Source: Oligella urethralis DSM 7531 (GTDB lineage: Bacteria; Pseudomonadota; Gammaproteobacteria; Burkholderiales; Burkholderiaceae_B). From it: DNA of 64,000 nt. This document shows, in pieces, positions 18,487-27,711 of the stretch. Position 1 is the stretch's first letter. Each line of letters starts with the position of its first letter. The translations under genes were made by a program, and so were the position numbers. Under the pieces are notes generated by a model. The model worked only from the letters and a program-made list of their open reading frames with translations. It did not search any database and was not told the DNA's origin. The stretch spans positions 62,196 through 126,195 of the forward strand of contig NZ_AQVB01000003.1 in NCBI RefSeq assembly GCF_000372065.1. Reading direction: 5' to 3'.

Positions 18487-19521
18487 CTAAGACGCATAGC
18501 CCCCAGGGATTTGTTGAATCCCGGCAACTAACCAGCCACTATCCGCTGTCTTGTAGAGATTCCAAACCTCCTCAAAGCGGAAAGCCTCTTGGCCCGGCTC
18601 CTCACGCAACATACCGGAGAAGCGCACACTCGCTAAATGACCGCCGGCCACCTGCTCCATGCCGAGTAATTCAGCGTTAAGCAATACCACTTCGGTAGGG
18701 TGTGCCGCTTGCTCGGCCTGCTCACGGATTTGTGGGCTCAACTCTGTCAGCAAATCTTCTGTCAAGAACTCCTTTAATTGCTCCACATCGCCCCGATCCC
18801 ATAAGCCCTGGATACGCACAAACTGCTCCTTGGCCACCTTAAGGAAGGTCATGGTATCAAAACCTGCAGGCACAAACCACGAAGGATCGACTGGTTGTGC
18901 ACTCTCCATCGACTCAGCGACTGGCTGCGCTGCTGCGGACGGCTGCGCTTCCGGCGCACGATTAAACACACCTGGAGCGCGCGGCGGTTGTTGCGTATAG
19001 TCATGTGTCTCACGTTGGCTATAAAAATCCTGTGCTGCACCTTGCTGTGCACCAAAGGCACCCTGAGTGGCAGGTTTAGCCTGATTGCCACGTAAGCGAC
19101 GTACCACAAACATCACCGCAAAAATCACCAGAGCAATTAAAATCGCGCTTGATAAAAACTCTAACAAGGCACCGCTCAGACCTAAGCTAGATAATAAGGC
19201 GGCGATACCCAAACCGGCGGCAATACCAGCAATGGGTCCCAAAAAGCGGGACATACCGGAACGCTGAGCCTGGGCTCCAGCAGCTGCCGCACCGCTACGA
19301 TTAGGCGTGACTTGATTAGCATTTGGGGCGCTTTGTTGTTGATTAGCACGAGGCGCCTGCGCCGGTGTGCGATTCTTCATAACATTAGAGGATTGGCGAC
19401 CGAAACTACTACCGCCACCCATACGACGTGCCTCTGCTTCGTCCATCGTAACGCCAAGCATGGTCAGCGTAGAAATCACGATGGTAAAAGCGGCTACTAA
19501 GCGAGAAAATGATTTGCGCAT
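18487..19521 (-). CDS. Tim44-like domain protein
   Basis: A 344-residue exported or membrane-anchored protein. An N-terminal hydrophobic stretch (about 8-28) with EAEARRMGGGSSFGRQ behind it is typical of bacterial Tim44-like proteins. A Gln/Asn/Ala-rich linker and one or two membrane helices (about 93-140, GPIAGIAAGLGIAALL and ILIALVIFAVMFVV) follow. After a second disordered stretch comes the C-terminal Tim44 domain (about 220-340: FLKVAKEQFVRIQGLWDRGD, EEVWNLYKT). Tim44 domains bind membranes or preproteins in mitochondria; the bacterial role is unproven. It lies between ubiE and ubiJ, which hints at a role near quinone synthesis. Confidence 0.85.
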   Translation of the reverse strand: MRKSFSRLVAAFTIVISTLTMLGVTMDEAEARRMGGGSSFGRQSSNVMKNRTPAQAPRANQQQSAPNANQVTPNRSGAAAAGAQAQRSGMSRFLGPIAGIAAGLGIAALLSSLGLSGALLEFLSSAILIALVIFAVMFVVRRLRGNQAKPATQGAFGAQQGAAQDFYSQRETHDYTQQPPRAPGVFNRAPEAQPSAAAQPVAESMESAQPVDPSWFVPAGFDTMTFLKVAKEQFVRIQGLWDRGDVEQLKEFLTEDLLTELSPQIREQAEQAAHPTEVVLLNAELLGMEQVAGGHLASVRFSGMLREEPGQEAFRFEEVWNLYKTADSGWLVAGIQQIPGGYAS

Positions 19522-19587
19522 AACATAAAGCCTTTTAAAAAATCTTTAAAAAAATGATCCTGCAGGTACTTAGACCGACAATTATCA

Positions 19588-20415
19588 CTAAAGTTTTAAA
19601 CCCTCATGCAAGGCTACCACACCTGCTGTCAGGTTGTTGTAATTTACGCGATCAAAACCGACATTTCTCATCAGCTCAGCGAGCGTCTCCTGATCTGGAT
19701 GCATGCGAATCGACTCGGCTAAATAAGTGTAGCTGTCAGCATCACTGGCCACGTACTTACCTAATACGGGTAAAACATTAAAAGAGTACAAATCATAGAT
19801 CGGCGCCAAAGGCTTGTAAACCTTGGAAAACTCTAATACTAACAAACGGCCACCCGGCTTTAAGACGCGGTACATTTCTGCTAAGGCTTGATCCTTGTGC
19901 GTCATATTACGTAGGCCAAAGGCCACGGTCACCAGATCAAAATAATTATCCTCAAAAGGCAAATGCTCGGCATCACAGACGACGGAGGGCACTAAAAAGC
20001 CCTGATCCAACAGGCGATCACGACCGACCGCCAACATGGAGCTATTAATATCCGTATGCCACACCTCCCCGCTGGTACCTACCCGCTTGGCGAACGCGAT
20101 GGCTAAATCGCCCGTACCGCTGGCAATATCTAACACCTTCATGCCCTCACGTAGACGGGCTTTGCCGATGGTGAACTTCTTCCACAGGCGATGCAAACCA
20201 CCTGACATCAAATCATTCATCAGATCGTACTTGGCTGCCACTGAATGGAAAACTTCAGCCACGCGGCCAGCCTTTTCATCCTCTCGCACCGTACTGTATC
20301 CGAAATGCGTTTGGGCCGGTGCCTGGCCTTCGGTGACGCTCTGCTCGTGGCCTAAAACCTCCTCGCTCACTGACGGCTGAGAGGTATTTTTAGGCGCTTG
20401 CGGTTGTGTATCCAT
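19588..20415 (-). CDS. ubiE: Demethylmenaquinone/ubiquinone C-methyltransferase UbiE
   Basis: An AdoMet-dependent C-methyltransferase of ubiquinone (and menaquinone) synthesis. The core starts near residue 38 ([20 protein letters not shown]). The AdoMet site is [18 protein letters not shown], and [20 protein letters not shown] and [11 protein letters not shown] follow in the family order. At 275 residues it has about 30 extra N-terminal residues compared with E. coli UbiE; GGAAAG lies ahead of the chosen ATG, so the extension is probably translated. It is divergent from phoB across a Pho box. Confidence 0.95.
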   Translation of the reverse strand: MDTQPQAPKNTSQPSVSEEVLGHEQSVTEGQAPAQTHFGYSTVREDEKAGRVAEVFHSVAAKYDLMNDLMSGGLHRLWKKFTIGKARLREGMKVLDIASGTGDLAIAFAKRVGTSGEVWHTDINSSMLAVGRDRLLDQGFLVPSVVCDAEHLPFEDNYFDLVTVAFGLRNMTHKDQALAEMYRVLKPGGRLLVLEFSKVYKPLAPIYDLYSFNVLPVLGKYVASDADSYTYLAESIRMHPDQETLAELMRNVGFDRVNYNNLTAGVVALHEGLKL

Positions 20416-20430
20416 GGTATTCTTTCCGTA

Positions 20431-20464
20431 ATGTCACAAACATGTCATATTCTATCGTTATGAT
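20431..20464 (+). promoter_or_regulatory. Pho box and -10 element of phoB
   Basis: ATGTCAC-AAAC-ATGTCAT (20431-20448) consists of two 7-base TGTCA-type direct repeats with an 11-base period, the known PhoB site architecture. TATGAT (20459-20464) follows after 10 bases, the spacing expected when a Pho box replaces the -35. The next gene on this strand is phoB, about 80 bases downstream, so autoregulation is likely. The site could also affect ubiE on the other strand. Confidence 0.75.
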
Positions 20465-20542
20465 CGGCAAAGCTGCTATATCAATACAAATAGCACCGCT
20501 AGCACGAATCAAAACCTATTAACTTTAACATTTTACTTCATT

Positions 20543-21235
20543 ATGGCAAGCACTATTCTCGTAGTTGAAGACGAACCGGCAATTCAGGAATTAATTGCCG
20601 TCAATTTAACTTTTGCTGGTCACAAGGTATTACGTGCCGATGATGCCGAGCAAGCAAAGTTACTGATCGATGCTGAACTGCCCGATTTAATCTTACTTGA
20701 TTGGATGCTGCCTGGTCTGTCAGGCTTACAAATGGCGCGCCAACTGCGCAACACAGAACGCACCAAGGAAGTGCCGATTATTATGCTGACCGCTAAAGGT
20801 GAGGAAAGCGACAAGGTTGAGGGTTTAGAAAGCGGTGCCGACGACTATATTACCAAGCCTTTTTCACCTAAGGAATTGATGGCCCGTATTAAGGCGGTAT
20901 TACGCCGCCGTGCGCCGCAATTGACCGACGATGAAATTGAGATCAACGGTCTACACTTAGATCCGGTATCTCACCGTGTCAAGGGCAATGGCAAGGAAAT
21001 CGCTTTAGGTCCTACCGAATTCCGCCTACTGCACTTCTTTATGACCCATCCAGAGCGGGTTTATAGCCGCAACCAATTATTAGATCAGGTGTGGGGCGAC
21101 CATGTTTTCTTGGAAGAGCGTACCGTTGATGTGCATATTCGTCGCCTACGCAAAGCCTTAAACACCACCGCACATGATCAGATGATTGAAACTGTGCGTG
21201 GTAGTGGTTATCGCTTTACTACAAAAAGCAATTAG
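20543..21235 (+). CDS. phoB: Phosphate regulon response regulator PhoB
   Basis: An OmpR-class response regulator that activates phosphate-starvation genes. Its 230 residues comprise a receiver domain (acidic pocket ED at 9-11, phospho-acceptor D53 in LLDWMLPG, lysine in ITKPFSPKE) and a winged helix with LGPTEFRLLHFFMTHPERVY and ERTVDVHIRRLRKAL. The WMLPG loop and recognition-helix text are typical of PhoB rather than other OmpR members. No clear Shine-Dalgarno precedes the ATG. phoR follows after 57 bases. No pst or phoU gene is present in the window. Confidence 0.94.
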   Translation: MASTILVVEDEPAIQELIAVNLTFAGHKVLRADDAEQAKLLIDAELPDLILLDWMLPGLSGLQMARQLRNTERTKEVPIIMLTAKGEESDKVEGLESGADDYITKPFSPKELMARIKAVLRRRAPQLTDDEIEINGLHLDPVSHRVKGNGKEIALGPTEFRLLHFFMTHPERVYSRNQLLDQVWGDHVFLEERTVDVHIRRLRKALNTTAHDQMIETVRGSGYRFTTKSN

Positions 21236-21292
21236 TATCAGCTAAACTACTAAATTCCTATCTTCTGATTGAAATTTAGCGCTGGAGTATTG

Positions 21293-22585
21293 ATGCGATT
21301 CAAATCACGGCTTATCTTTTTTGCCCTTCTCACGGTTTTTTTTGTTTTATTACAAGTGCAATTTGAGATAAGCTGGGCGATATTTCTTTATGCGCTCTGT
21401 ATTTTTATCTACTTATTGCTAGATTTTAAGAAGTACAAACAAGCCGCTAACTGGGCTCAGACTCCATCTGAGCCACCGCCGCCGCATGTGGGATTATATG
21501 AGGACATCATTCATCCCATCTATCGACATTTACGTCAACAAAGTCGCTATATAGAAAATCTAGAGCATACCAGTAACACCATCCTCTCCGCCGCTCAAGC
21601 ACTACCCTATGCTGCGATTACCCTAACGCCCGACTACCATATTGAGTGGGCAAATACCTTAGCGATGAGGATTTTGGGCATTAATCCCACCAAAGATGTG
21701 GGTTTTAATATTTTTAATCTCGTGCGTTTCCCCGAGTTTTATGACTATGCAAAAGGCGGCGAGTGGAATAAAGCGTTGATTTTAGAGTCGCATCAGAATA
21801 ATAAAGATATTATTTTGCGTTTTGAATTGACGCGTCACTCTAGTCGCGGCTTTTTACTGCTGTGCCAAGATATTACTCACCTGGAAAGACTACGCACGGC
21901 GCAACAAGATTTTGTGGCCAATGTGTCGCATGAGTTACGCACCCCTTTAACCGTACTGATCGGCTTTTTAGAAACGATTAATGACTTACCACCACATGCT
22001 CTGAGTGAGGAGCAACTTGCGCATTACGGCACCTTAATGCGTGAACAAGCCCATCGGATGCAAGCTATTGTGGCCGATTTACTGACCCTCTCTACCTTAG
22101 AGTCCAGCCAACTAAGCGGCGGCGAAAGCATCAAGTTAAGCTCCTTAATTAATGTTGCCTCAACCCAAGCTGAAACGCTGTCCAATGGTCAGCATGAGTT
22201 TACATACGCGATTGATCCTGAACTCAATGTTTTCGGTAACCAAACCGAACTACTGTCAGCCATTACCAATTTAATGACCAATGCAGTGCGCTATACACCG
22301 GCTGGTGGCAGCATTCAGGTACGCTGGGGACTCAAAGCTAACGGGGATGCTGTGTTTAGCGTCAAGGATACTGGCTTAGGGGTTGCGCCGCAGGATATTC
22401 CTCGCTTAACCGAGCGCTTTTACCGCGTGGATAAAAGCCGCTCCCGCGCTTCTGGCGGCACCGGTCTGGGTCTAGCCATCACCAAGCATATTGTGCTTCG
22501 CCATAACGCTCAACTCAAAATTGAAAGTGCCCTGCACAAAGGCAGTACCTTTAGTATTATTTTCCCTAAAGATGTGATAACCTGA
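21293..22585 (+). CDS. phoR: Phosphate regulon sensor histidine kinase PhoR
   Basis: The membrane sensor kinase partner of PhoB, about 430 residues. Two close membrane helices (about 5-42) have almost no periplasmic loop, as in PhoR. A PAS-like domain (about 100-190) leads to HisKA, with phospho-accepting H213 in FVANVSHELRTPLT. The ATPase has N-box NLMTNAVRYTP, DTGLGVAPQDI and GGTGLGLAI. The frame opens at a TTG (21269), but CTGGAG and the ATG at 21293 fit better. Signal input usually comes from PstSCAB-PhoU, which is encoded elsewhere. Confidence 0.93.
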   Translation: MRFKSRLIFFALLTVFFVLLQVQFEISWAIFLYALCIFIYLLLDFKKYKQAANWAQTPSEPPPPHVGLYEDIIHPIYRHLRQQSRYIENLEHTSNTILSAAQALPYAAITLTPDYHIEWANTLAMRILGINPTKDVGFNIFNLVRFPEFYDYAKGGEWNKALILESHQNNKDIILRFELTRHSSRGFLLLCQDITHLERLRTAQQDFVANVSHELRTPLTVLIGFLETINDLPPHALSEEQLAHYGTLMREQAHRMQAIVADLLTLSTLESSQLSGGESIKLSSLINVASTQAETLSNGQHEFTYAIDPELNVFGNQTELLSAITNLMTNAVRYTPAGGSIQVRWGLKANGDAVFSVKDTGLGVAPQDIPRLTERFYRVDKSRSRASGGTGLGLAITKHIVLRHNAQLKIESALHKGSTFSIIFPKDVIT

Positions 22586-22629
22586 GATGTTATTCCTATA
22601 TACACTTTAGCTAATTAGCACCTCAGATC

Positions 22630-24150
22630 ATGGCTGTAGACAACTATCTTAAACGCATTTTGACTTCTAAAGTCTATGACGTTGCTTTTGAAACTCCCCT
22701 CGAAAGGGCCAACATCCTCTCTGCCCGTATGCACAATACGATTTTACTAAAGCGCGAGGATATGCAATCGGTGTTCAGCTTTAAGATACGTGGTGCCTAC
22801 AATAAAATGGCCAATCTTCCCGAGGAGGCTTTAAAGCGCGGTGTGATTGCCGCCTCAGCCGGTAACCATGCCCAAGGCGTGGCCTACTCTGCCAACAAGC
22901 TTGGCTGTAGAGCCGTGATTGTAATGCCGGTGTCGACCCCTGAGGTCAAGGTGAATGCGGTTAAGCGCTTTGGTGGTGAGGTCGTGTTACATGGTGACAG
23001 CTATTCTGATGCCTACGCTCACTCGGTCAAGCTGCAGGAGCAAGAGGGCCTAACCTTTGTCCACCCCTTTGACGATCCCGATGTGATTGCCGGTCAAGGT
23101 ACCGTGGCGATGGAAATTTTACAGCAACACCCTAATCATATTGATGCGGTTTTCGTACCCATTGGTGGGGGTGGTTTAATTGCCGGTGTGGCCGCTTATA
23201 TCAAAGCGCTCAAGCCTCAAACCAAGGTCATCGGCGTACAGACTGAGGATTCCTGTGCCATGGTAAAAAGTGTGCAGCGCAATCGCCGGGTTAACTTACC
23301 AGAGGTCGGTCTTTTTTCTGACGGTACGGCGGTAAAGCAGGTAGGCGCCGAGACCTTCCGCCTGACCAAACTGCATGTGGATGATTTTATTACCGTGACC
23401 ACGGATGAGGTGTGTGCAGCGATTAAGGATGTGTTCCAAGATACGCGTAATGTCTTAGAGCCCTCCGGCGCACTATCACTGGCTGGCACGAAAAAATATA
23501 TTCAACAGCATCAGCTACGGGATTGTACCTTTGTAGCAATTAATAGCGGCGCTAATATGAACTTCGACCGCTTGCGCTTTGTGGCTGAACGTGCCGATGT
23601 GGGTGAGGCGACAGAAGCGCTGTTAGCCGTGACGATTCCTGAAGAAAGGGGTAGTTTCAGACGCCTTTGTGAGGCGGTAGGTAATCGTCCTGTGACGGAG
23701 TTTAACTATCGCATTTCACATGCAGATATTGCACATATTTTCTTAGGGGTCGCCATTCATAACGCGAGTGAAGCGGATGAGCTCCATCAGGAAATTAAAA
23801 AAGCCGGCTTTGAAGTGCATGACCTCAGCAAAAACAGCCTAGCCAAAACGCATCTGCGCTATATGGTAGGAGGCCACTCACCCTTTGCGGTTAATGAGCA
23901 ACTGTTTAGATTTGAGTTTCCGGAAAAGCCTGGTGCCTTGAAAAACTTCTTAGGGCAAATGAATCCGGATTGGAATATCAGCTTATTCCACTACCGCAAT
24001 AATGGCGGCGACTCTGGCCAGGTTTTGGTCGGCATTCAAGTACCGGAAAAAGATAATCCGCAATTAAAAAGCTTTTTAGCCAATATCGGCTATCCCTATG
24101 TGGATGAGACGGATAATCCGGGCTATAAATGGTTCCTCGGTAGCCACTAG
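22630..24150 (+). CDS. ilvA: Threonine ammonia-lyase, biosynthetic
   Basis: A PLP enzyme that deaminates threonine to 2-oxobutyrate, the first step of isoleucine synthesis. The PLP lysine is K52 in FSFKIRGAYNKM; SAGNHAQGVAYSA and the glycine-rich phosphate loop PIGGGGLIAG follow. At 506 residues it is the long biosynthetic form with two C-terminal ACT-like regulatory domains (about 330-410 and 420-506: FRRLCEAVGNRPVTEFNYR and RFEFPEKPGALKNFLGQ). Isoleucine inhibition and valine activation are expected. It starts 44 bases after phoR without a clear ribosome site. Confidence 0.94.
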   Translation: MAVDNYLKRILTSKVYDVAFETPLERANILSARMHNTILLKREDMQSVFSFKIRGAYNKMANLPEEALKRGVIAASAGNHAQGVAYSANKLGCRAVIVMPVSTPEVKVNAVKRFGGEVVLHGDSYSDAYAHSVKLQEQEGLTFVHPFDDPDVIAGQGTVAMEILQQHPNHIDAVFVPIGGGGLIAGVAAYIKALKPQTKVIGVQTEDSCAMVKSVQRNRRVNLPEVGLFSDGTAVKQVGAETFRLTKLHVDDFITVTTDEVCAAIKDVFQDTRNVLEPSGALSLAGTKKYIQQHQLRDCTFVAINSGANMNFDRLRFVAERADVGEATEALLAVTIPEERGSFRRLCEAVGNRPVTEFNYRISHADIAHIFLGVAIHNASEADELHQEIKKAGFEVHDLSKNSLAKTHLRYMVGGHSPFAVNEQLFRFEFPEKPGALKNFLGQMNPDWNISLFHYRNNGGDSGQVLVGIQVPEKDNPQLKSFLANIGYPYVDETDNPGYKWFLGSH

Positions 24151-24162
24151 TCTAGTTGCGTT

Positions 24163-24187
24163 GCAGCCCAGGCGTGTCATGGGCTGC
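24163..24187. terminator. Hairpin between ilvA and apt
   Basis: GCAGCCCA (24163-24170) pairs with TGGGCTGC (24180-24187) between the convergent ilvA and apt genes. There is no T-run on either side, so it may act only as a weak terminator or as a 3'-end stabiliser. Confidence 0.4.
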
Positions 24188-24208
24188 CATCATACTGTAC
24201 GTTAAGCA

Positions 24209-24748
24209 CTAAAACTGACACACCGCAAATACGTTAAGCCCCTCTTCCTCAATCAACTTAGAGCCACCGAGCTCGGGCAAATCAATAATACACACTGCCT
24301 CCACCACATTGGCCCCCAAGCGCTGTAGCAAACGGCTCGCTGCCAACATCGTACCGCCGGTAGCAATTAAATCATCCACCAATAAAACGCGCTGCCCTGG
24401 ACGCACGGCGTCAGTATGAATTTCTACGGAGGAGGTACCGTACTCTAGCTCATAATCCTCGCACAAGGTATCAAAGGGCAATTTACCCTTTTTGCGCACT
24501 GGCACAAAGCCAACGTTTAGCTCATAAGCCAGCACACTACCGACAATAAAGCCACGCGCATCTACCCCAGCCACCAAATCGATACGAGTACGCATATAGC
24601 GATACACGAAAATATCAATGAGCGAACGAAAACAGACGGGGTCCTGCAAAACAGGGGTAATATCCCTAAAGGTAACGCCCTTTTCAGGCCAGTCGGGAAT
24701 ATTACGAATCGTGTTAAGAACACGTTGGCGGGGGTCAGTGATACTCAT
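24209..24748 (-). CDS. apt: Adenine phosphoribosyltransferase
   Basis: A purine-salvage enzyme that makes AMP from adenine and PRPP. About 179 residues from the ATG at 24748, the usual APRT length; the frame extends upstream to 24805 but that part adds no family-like sequence. [18 protein letters not shown] is the APRT N-terminus. [16 protein letters not shown] and the PRPP loop [20 protein letters not shown] follow. CAGAG lies ahead of the ATG. It is divergent from kdsD and convergent with ilvA, so it is probably monocistronic. Confidence 0.94.
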   Translation of the reverse strand: MSITDPRQRVLNTIRNIPDWPEKGVTFRDITPVLQDPVCFRSLIDIFVYRYMRTRIDLVAGVDARGFIVGSVLAYELNVGFVPVRKKGKLPFDTLCEDYELEYGTSSVEIHTDAVRPGQRVLLVDDLIATGGTMLAASRLLQRLGANVVEAVCIIDLPELGGSKLIEEEGLNVFAVCQF

Positions 24749-24836
24749 CTCTGTTGCAGCTCTTAAACAATGAAAACACAGCGTTTCATTATAACGATTA
24801 AACAATTAAAGCACTGCATTAGTCTGCCGCCTAACG

Positions 24837-24842
24837 TATAAT
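24837..24842 (+). promoter_or_regulatory. -10 box placing the kdsD start at its ATG
   Basis: A perfect TATAAT at 24837-24842 predicts transcription starting near 24849, one base before the ATG at 24850. The -35 region (CTGCAT, 17 bases upstream) is poor. No Shine-Dalgarno can fit, so the transcript would be leaderless. Confidence 0.5.
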
Positions 24843-24849
24843 TTTGCAT

Positions 24850-25839
24850 ATGGACAACAAAAAAAGCTTTGACCCCGCAGTGATTCTAGCGACTGGCCAG
24901 CAAACCGTGTTTGCCGAAGCCGAGGCGCTGACTCAGCTTGGACAGCGCTTGGGTGATGACTTTGTTGCCGCAGCACAATTAATCCTCGCTTGTCAGGGGC
25001 GTGTGGTGGTGATGGGGATTGGTAAGTCTGGCCATATCGGTCGCAAAATCGCCGCCACCCTTGCGTCTACCGGTACACCCGCATTTTTTGTCCATTCCGC
25101 AGAGGCCCTGCATGGCGATCTGGGCATGGTGACTGGTAGTGATATTGTGTTGGCCATCTCTTATTCAGGACAAAGCATTGAGCTCTCCACTAGCTTACCC
25201 GTGGTCAAGCGCTTAGGCACTAAAATTATTGCCATCTCTGGTGACCGTCAGTCGGATTTAGCCAAGCTGGCCGATGTTTATTTAGACGGTGCCATTGAGC
25301 GTGAGGCTTGTCCTTTAAATCTTGCCCCGACTAATAGCACCACCGTCGCCCTGGCGCTAGGTGATGCCTTGGCGATTGCGTGTTTACAAGCTAGAGAGTT
25401 TGGGGCAGCGGATTTTGCCTTATCGCACCCAGGCGGAGCCCTTGGTAGACGTTTACTCACGCATGTGCAGGATGTGATGCGCAGCGGCGAGGATTTGCCG
25501 ATCATCACGCCCGAGTACCTGCTGCCCGAGGCCTTGGCGGTAATGAGCGCCAAGCATCTTGGCATGACGATTATTATCGATAATCAGCGCAAGCCCATCG
25601 GCATTTTTACGGATGGTGACTTACGCCGTTTAATTTCCCGTGAGGGTGATATACGCAATTTAACAATCCAGGATGTGATGAGCCATCATCCTAAAACCAT
25701 TCATTTTAAGGCCCTAGCGGTTGATGCGGCCTCATTGATGGAACAAAACAAATTAAGCCAAATCATTGTGATTGACGATGATGGCGCTTTAGTGGGCGCA
25801 CTTAATATGCATGATTTAATGAGCGCCAAAGTCATTTAA
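24850..25839 (+). CDS. kdsD: D-arabinose 5-phosphate isomerase
   Basis: It converts ribulose 5-phosphate to arabinose 5-phosphate for Kdo synthesis. An N-terminal SIS domain (about 30-200) has VVMGIGKSGHIGRKIAATLASTG-type substrate loops (only its core is quoted: GIGKSGHIGRKIAATL) and SYSGQSIEL. Two CBS domains (about 210-330) with VMRSGEDLPI and GIFTDGDLRRL follow. The frame also offers a TTG two codons earlier; the ATG at 24850 is preferred. It opens the kdsD-kdsC-lptC-lptA-lptB operon. Its promoter appears to give a leaderless message. Confidence 0.94.
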   Translation: MDNKKSFDPAVILATGQQTVFAEAEALTQLGQRLGDDFVAAAQLILACQGRVVVMGIGKSGHIGRKIAATLASTGTPAFFVHSAEALHGDLGMVTGSDIVLAISYSGQSIELSTSLPVVKRLGTKIIAISGDRQSDLAKLADVYLDGAIEREACPLNLAPTNSTTVALALGDALAIACLQAREFGAADFALSHPGGALGRRLLTHVQDVMRSGEDLPIITPEYLLPEALAVMSAKHLGMTIIIDNQRKPIGIFTDGDLRRLISREGDIRNLTIQDVMSHHPKTIHFKALAVDAASLMEQNKLSQIIVIDDDGALVGALNMHDLMSAKVI

Positions 25840-25866
25840 TCCATCACTCACGATAAAGATAGTCTT

Positions 25867-26466
25867 ATGAAAAAACCTCATATCCCCCACCCGGTCGAAT
25901 CCTTAGTTCTTTCTAAAATACCCGCTGCGGTCAAAGAGCGCGCCAGTCTGATCGAATTAGTGATTTTTGATGTGGATGGCGTACTAACCGATGGTGGCTT
26001 GTACTATACAGCCAATGGTGAAAGTCAAAAGCGCTTTCATGCGCTAGACGGGCACGGCCTTAAAATGCTTAAGCAAAGCGGCATTGAGGTCGCACTCATG
26101 ACGGGTCGCCAAAGTGAAATCACCACCCGCCGCAGCGCCGAATTGGGTATCACGCATTTACTACAAAATGTCCGCAACAAGGCTGATGCCTTAGTTGAGC
26201 TCAGCAAGACCCTAGCTATCGAGCTAGAACGGGTGGCCTTTATCGGTGATGATGTGATTGATCTCCCCGCCATGCGTCGCGTCGGACTCGCCTTATCAGT
26301 CCCAAATGCGCCCGTCTATGTACAGCAAGCTGCCGATTGGGTGAGTCAATTAGCCGGTGGTCATGGTGCTGCGCGCGAGCATTGCGATATGATTCTAGCG
26401 AGTCAGGGTCTACTCGGACCGCTTCTCAGCCATGAGCAGCCAATGATCGGTGAAGTCATTCAATAA
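25867..26466 (+). CDS. kdsC: 3-deoxy-D-manno-octulosonate 8-phosphate phosphatase
   Basis: A HAD-superfamily, tetramer-forming phosphatase that releases Kdo from Kdo-8-phosphate; 199 residues. The catalytic motif is VIFDVDGVLTDGGLYYT (nucleophile and acid/base aspartates). ALMTGRQSEITTRR gives motif II, LLQNVRNKADAL holds the motif III lysine, and FIGDDVIDLPAMRRVG is motif IV. KdsC proteins have a minimal cap and a C-terminal GAARE motif, seen here as HGAAREHCDMIL. It starts 27 bases after kdsD in the same operon. Confidence 0.94.
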   Translation: MKKPHIPHPVESLVLSKIPAAVKERASLIELVIFDVDGVLTDGGLYYTANGESQKRFHALDGHGLKMLKQSGIEVALMTGRQSEITTRRSAELGITHLLQNVRNKADALVELSKTLAIELERVAFIGDDVIDLPAMRRVGLALSVPNAPVYVQQAADWVSQLAGGHGAAREHCDMILASQGLLGPLLSHEQPMIGEVIQ

Positions 26467-26486
26467 ACGCTACTGCAGGACCCCGT

Positions 26487-27089
26487 ATGAAAGATCGTCT
26501 ACCGGCCATCATCGCCTGCTTTATCCTGTTGGGACTGGTTGCTATCACATGGTGGGCAGCGGATTATGCCGACCGTGCCTTTCCAGTAGAGACTCAGGTT
26601 GCCGAGAGTCGTGAGCCGGATGCTTGGTCTGGTAGCTTTACCATGCTCCAGGCCGATGCCGATGCTTTGCCGGTCACCCGCTTGGACGGTTCAGAAATGC
26701 GACATTATCCGCATAACGGCGCCTACGAGATTAGTAAGCCTCAGCTTATCAGTCAGCGGCCCGATTCACCACGCGTTATTGCCTCTTCTAACACTGCTTG
26801 GGCTTATAATAATGTATCGCTCATCCATATGCTGGGCAAAGGGCATGTACATCGTTTTCCTACCGCTGACAGCAAGGCATTAGACATCACCAGCGAAAAG
26901 CTCATCGTTCACCCGGATGAGGATATCATTGAAACCGATGAACCGGCGATCGTGATTCAGGGTGATTCTCGCTTAGTAGGTGAGGGAATGAAATACAATA
27001 ATAACACCAGAAAACTGGAGGTATATGCCAATAGCGGCGTACGTATTGCGCCTAAGGATATGCCTAACTCTAACAGCAACTCAAATTAA
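26487..27089 (+). CDS. lptC: LPS export protein LptC
   Basis: A bitopic inner-membrane protein that passes lipopolysaccharide from LptB2FG to LptA. The 200-residue protein has one N-terminal membrane helix (about 7-29, AIIACFILLGLVAITWWAA) and then a periplasmic beta-jellyroll LptC domain (SGSFTMLQAD, MRHYPHNGAYEI, SEKLIVHPDEDIIET). The sequence is divergent, but size, topology and position between kdsC and lptA fix the call. The C-terminal tail is Asn/Ser-rich. lptA starts 8 bases after its stop. Confidence 0.9.
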   Translation: MKDRLPAIIACFILLGLVAITWWAADYADRAFPVETQVAESREPDAWSGSFTMLQADADALPVTRLDGSEMRHYPHNGAYEISKPQLISQRPDSPRVIASSNTAWAYNNVSLIHMLGKGHVHRFPTADSKALDITSEKLIVHPDEDIIETDEPAIVIQGDSRLVGEGMKYNNNTRKLEVYANSGVRIAPKDMPNSNSNSN

Positions 27090-27097
27090 AGAGGCCT

Positions 27098-27703
27098 ATG
27101 AACACTTTCTCCGCCTTAGCACTTAGCCTTAGCGTCTTACTCAGTTCCTATGCCTACGCTCAAACAGAGCAGGCGCAAGAGCCCGAGACCCTGGTGTTGT
27201 CTGATACCTTAAATTATGATGATCTCTCTAAAACCACCCAATTCAGTGGTAATGTGATCCTCACCCGCGGTCTCTTTAGACTTAGCTCCGACCAGCTAAA
27301 TATTGTCGAAGATGCCGAGGGCTTTAGACACGGCAAAGCCACCATGACTTCTTCTAAACTTGTGGAACTACTGGAAGAGGATTTAGAAAACTACGAGCTA
27401 ATTCGAGCGATCGGCTCACGCGCTGAGTATAACGGCAAGACTGAGGTAGTCACCATGATTGGGCAGGCTGTTGTCACCCGCTATGTATGCGGTCAACCGG
27501 TGGATACGGTACGGGGCGAACGGGTGGTTTATGATAGCAAAAATAAAACCTATGCCGCTCAAGGCGGTCCCCAAAGCCCCGAACCTGGTCGCGTGCGCTC
27601 ACTGGTACAGCCTCGTAGTAAGGCTGATCGTGCAGTCGAAGCATGTCGTAGCAAGTACCAGGGCAAACCCATGCCCTCCAGCATTCAAACTCCCGATATC
27701 TAA
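27098..27703 (+). CDS. lptA: LPS transport periplasmic protein LptA
   Basis: The periplasmic bridge protein of lipopolysaccharide transport, 201 residues. The signal peptide ends near SYAYA-QT (about residue 21). An OstA/LptA beta-jellyroll follows: [60 protein letters not shown]-terminal basic region ([16 protein letters not shown]) extends beyond the fold. It starts 8 bases after lptC and runs into lptB, so the operon order is that of other proteobacteria. Confidence 0.92.
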   Translation: MNTFSALALSLSVLLSSYAYAQTEQAQEPETLVLSDTLNYDDLSKTTQFSGNVILTRGLFRLSSDQLNIVEDAEGFRHGKATMTSSKLVELLEEDLENYELIRAIGSRAEYNGKTEVVTMIGQAVVTRYVCGQPVDTVRGERVVYDSKNKTYAAQGGPQSPEPGRVRSLVQPRSKADRAVEACRSKYQGKPMPSSIQTPDI

Positions 27704-27711
27704 AAAGCACT

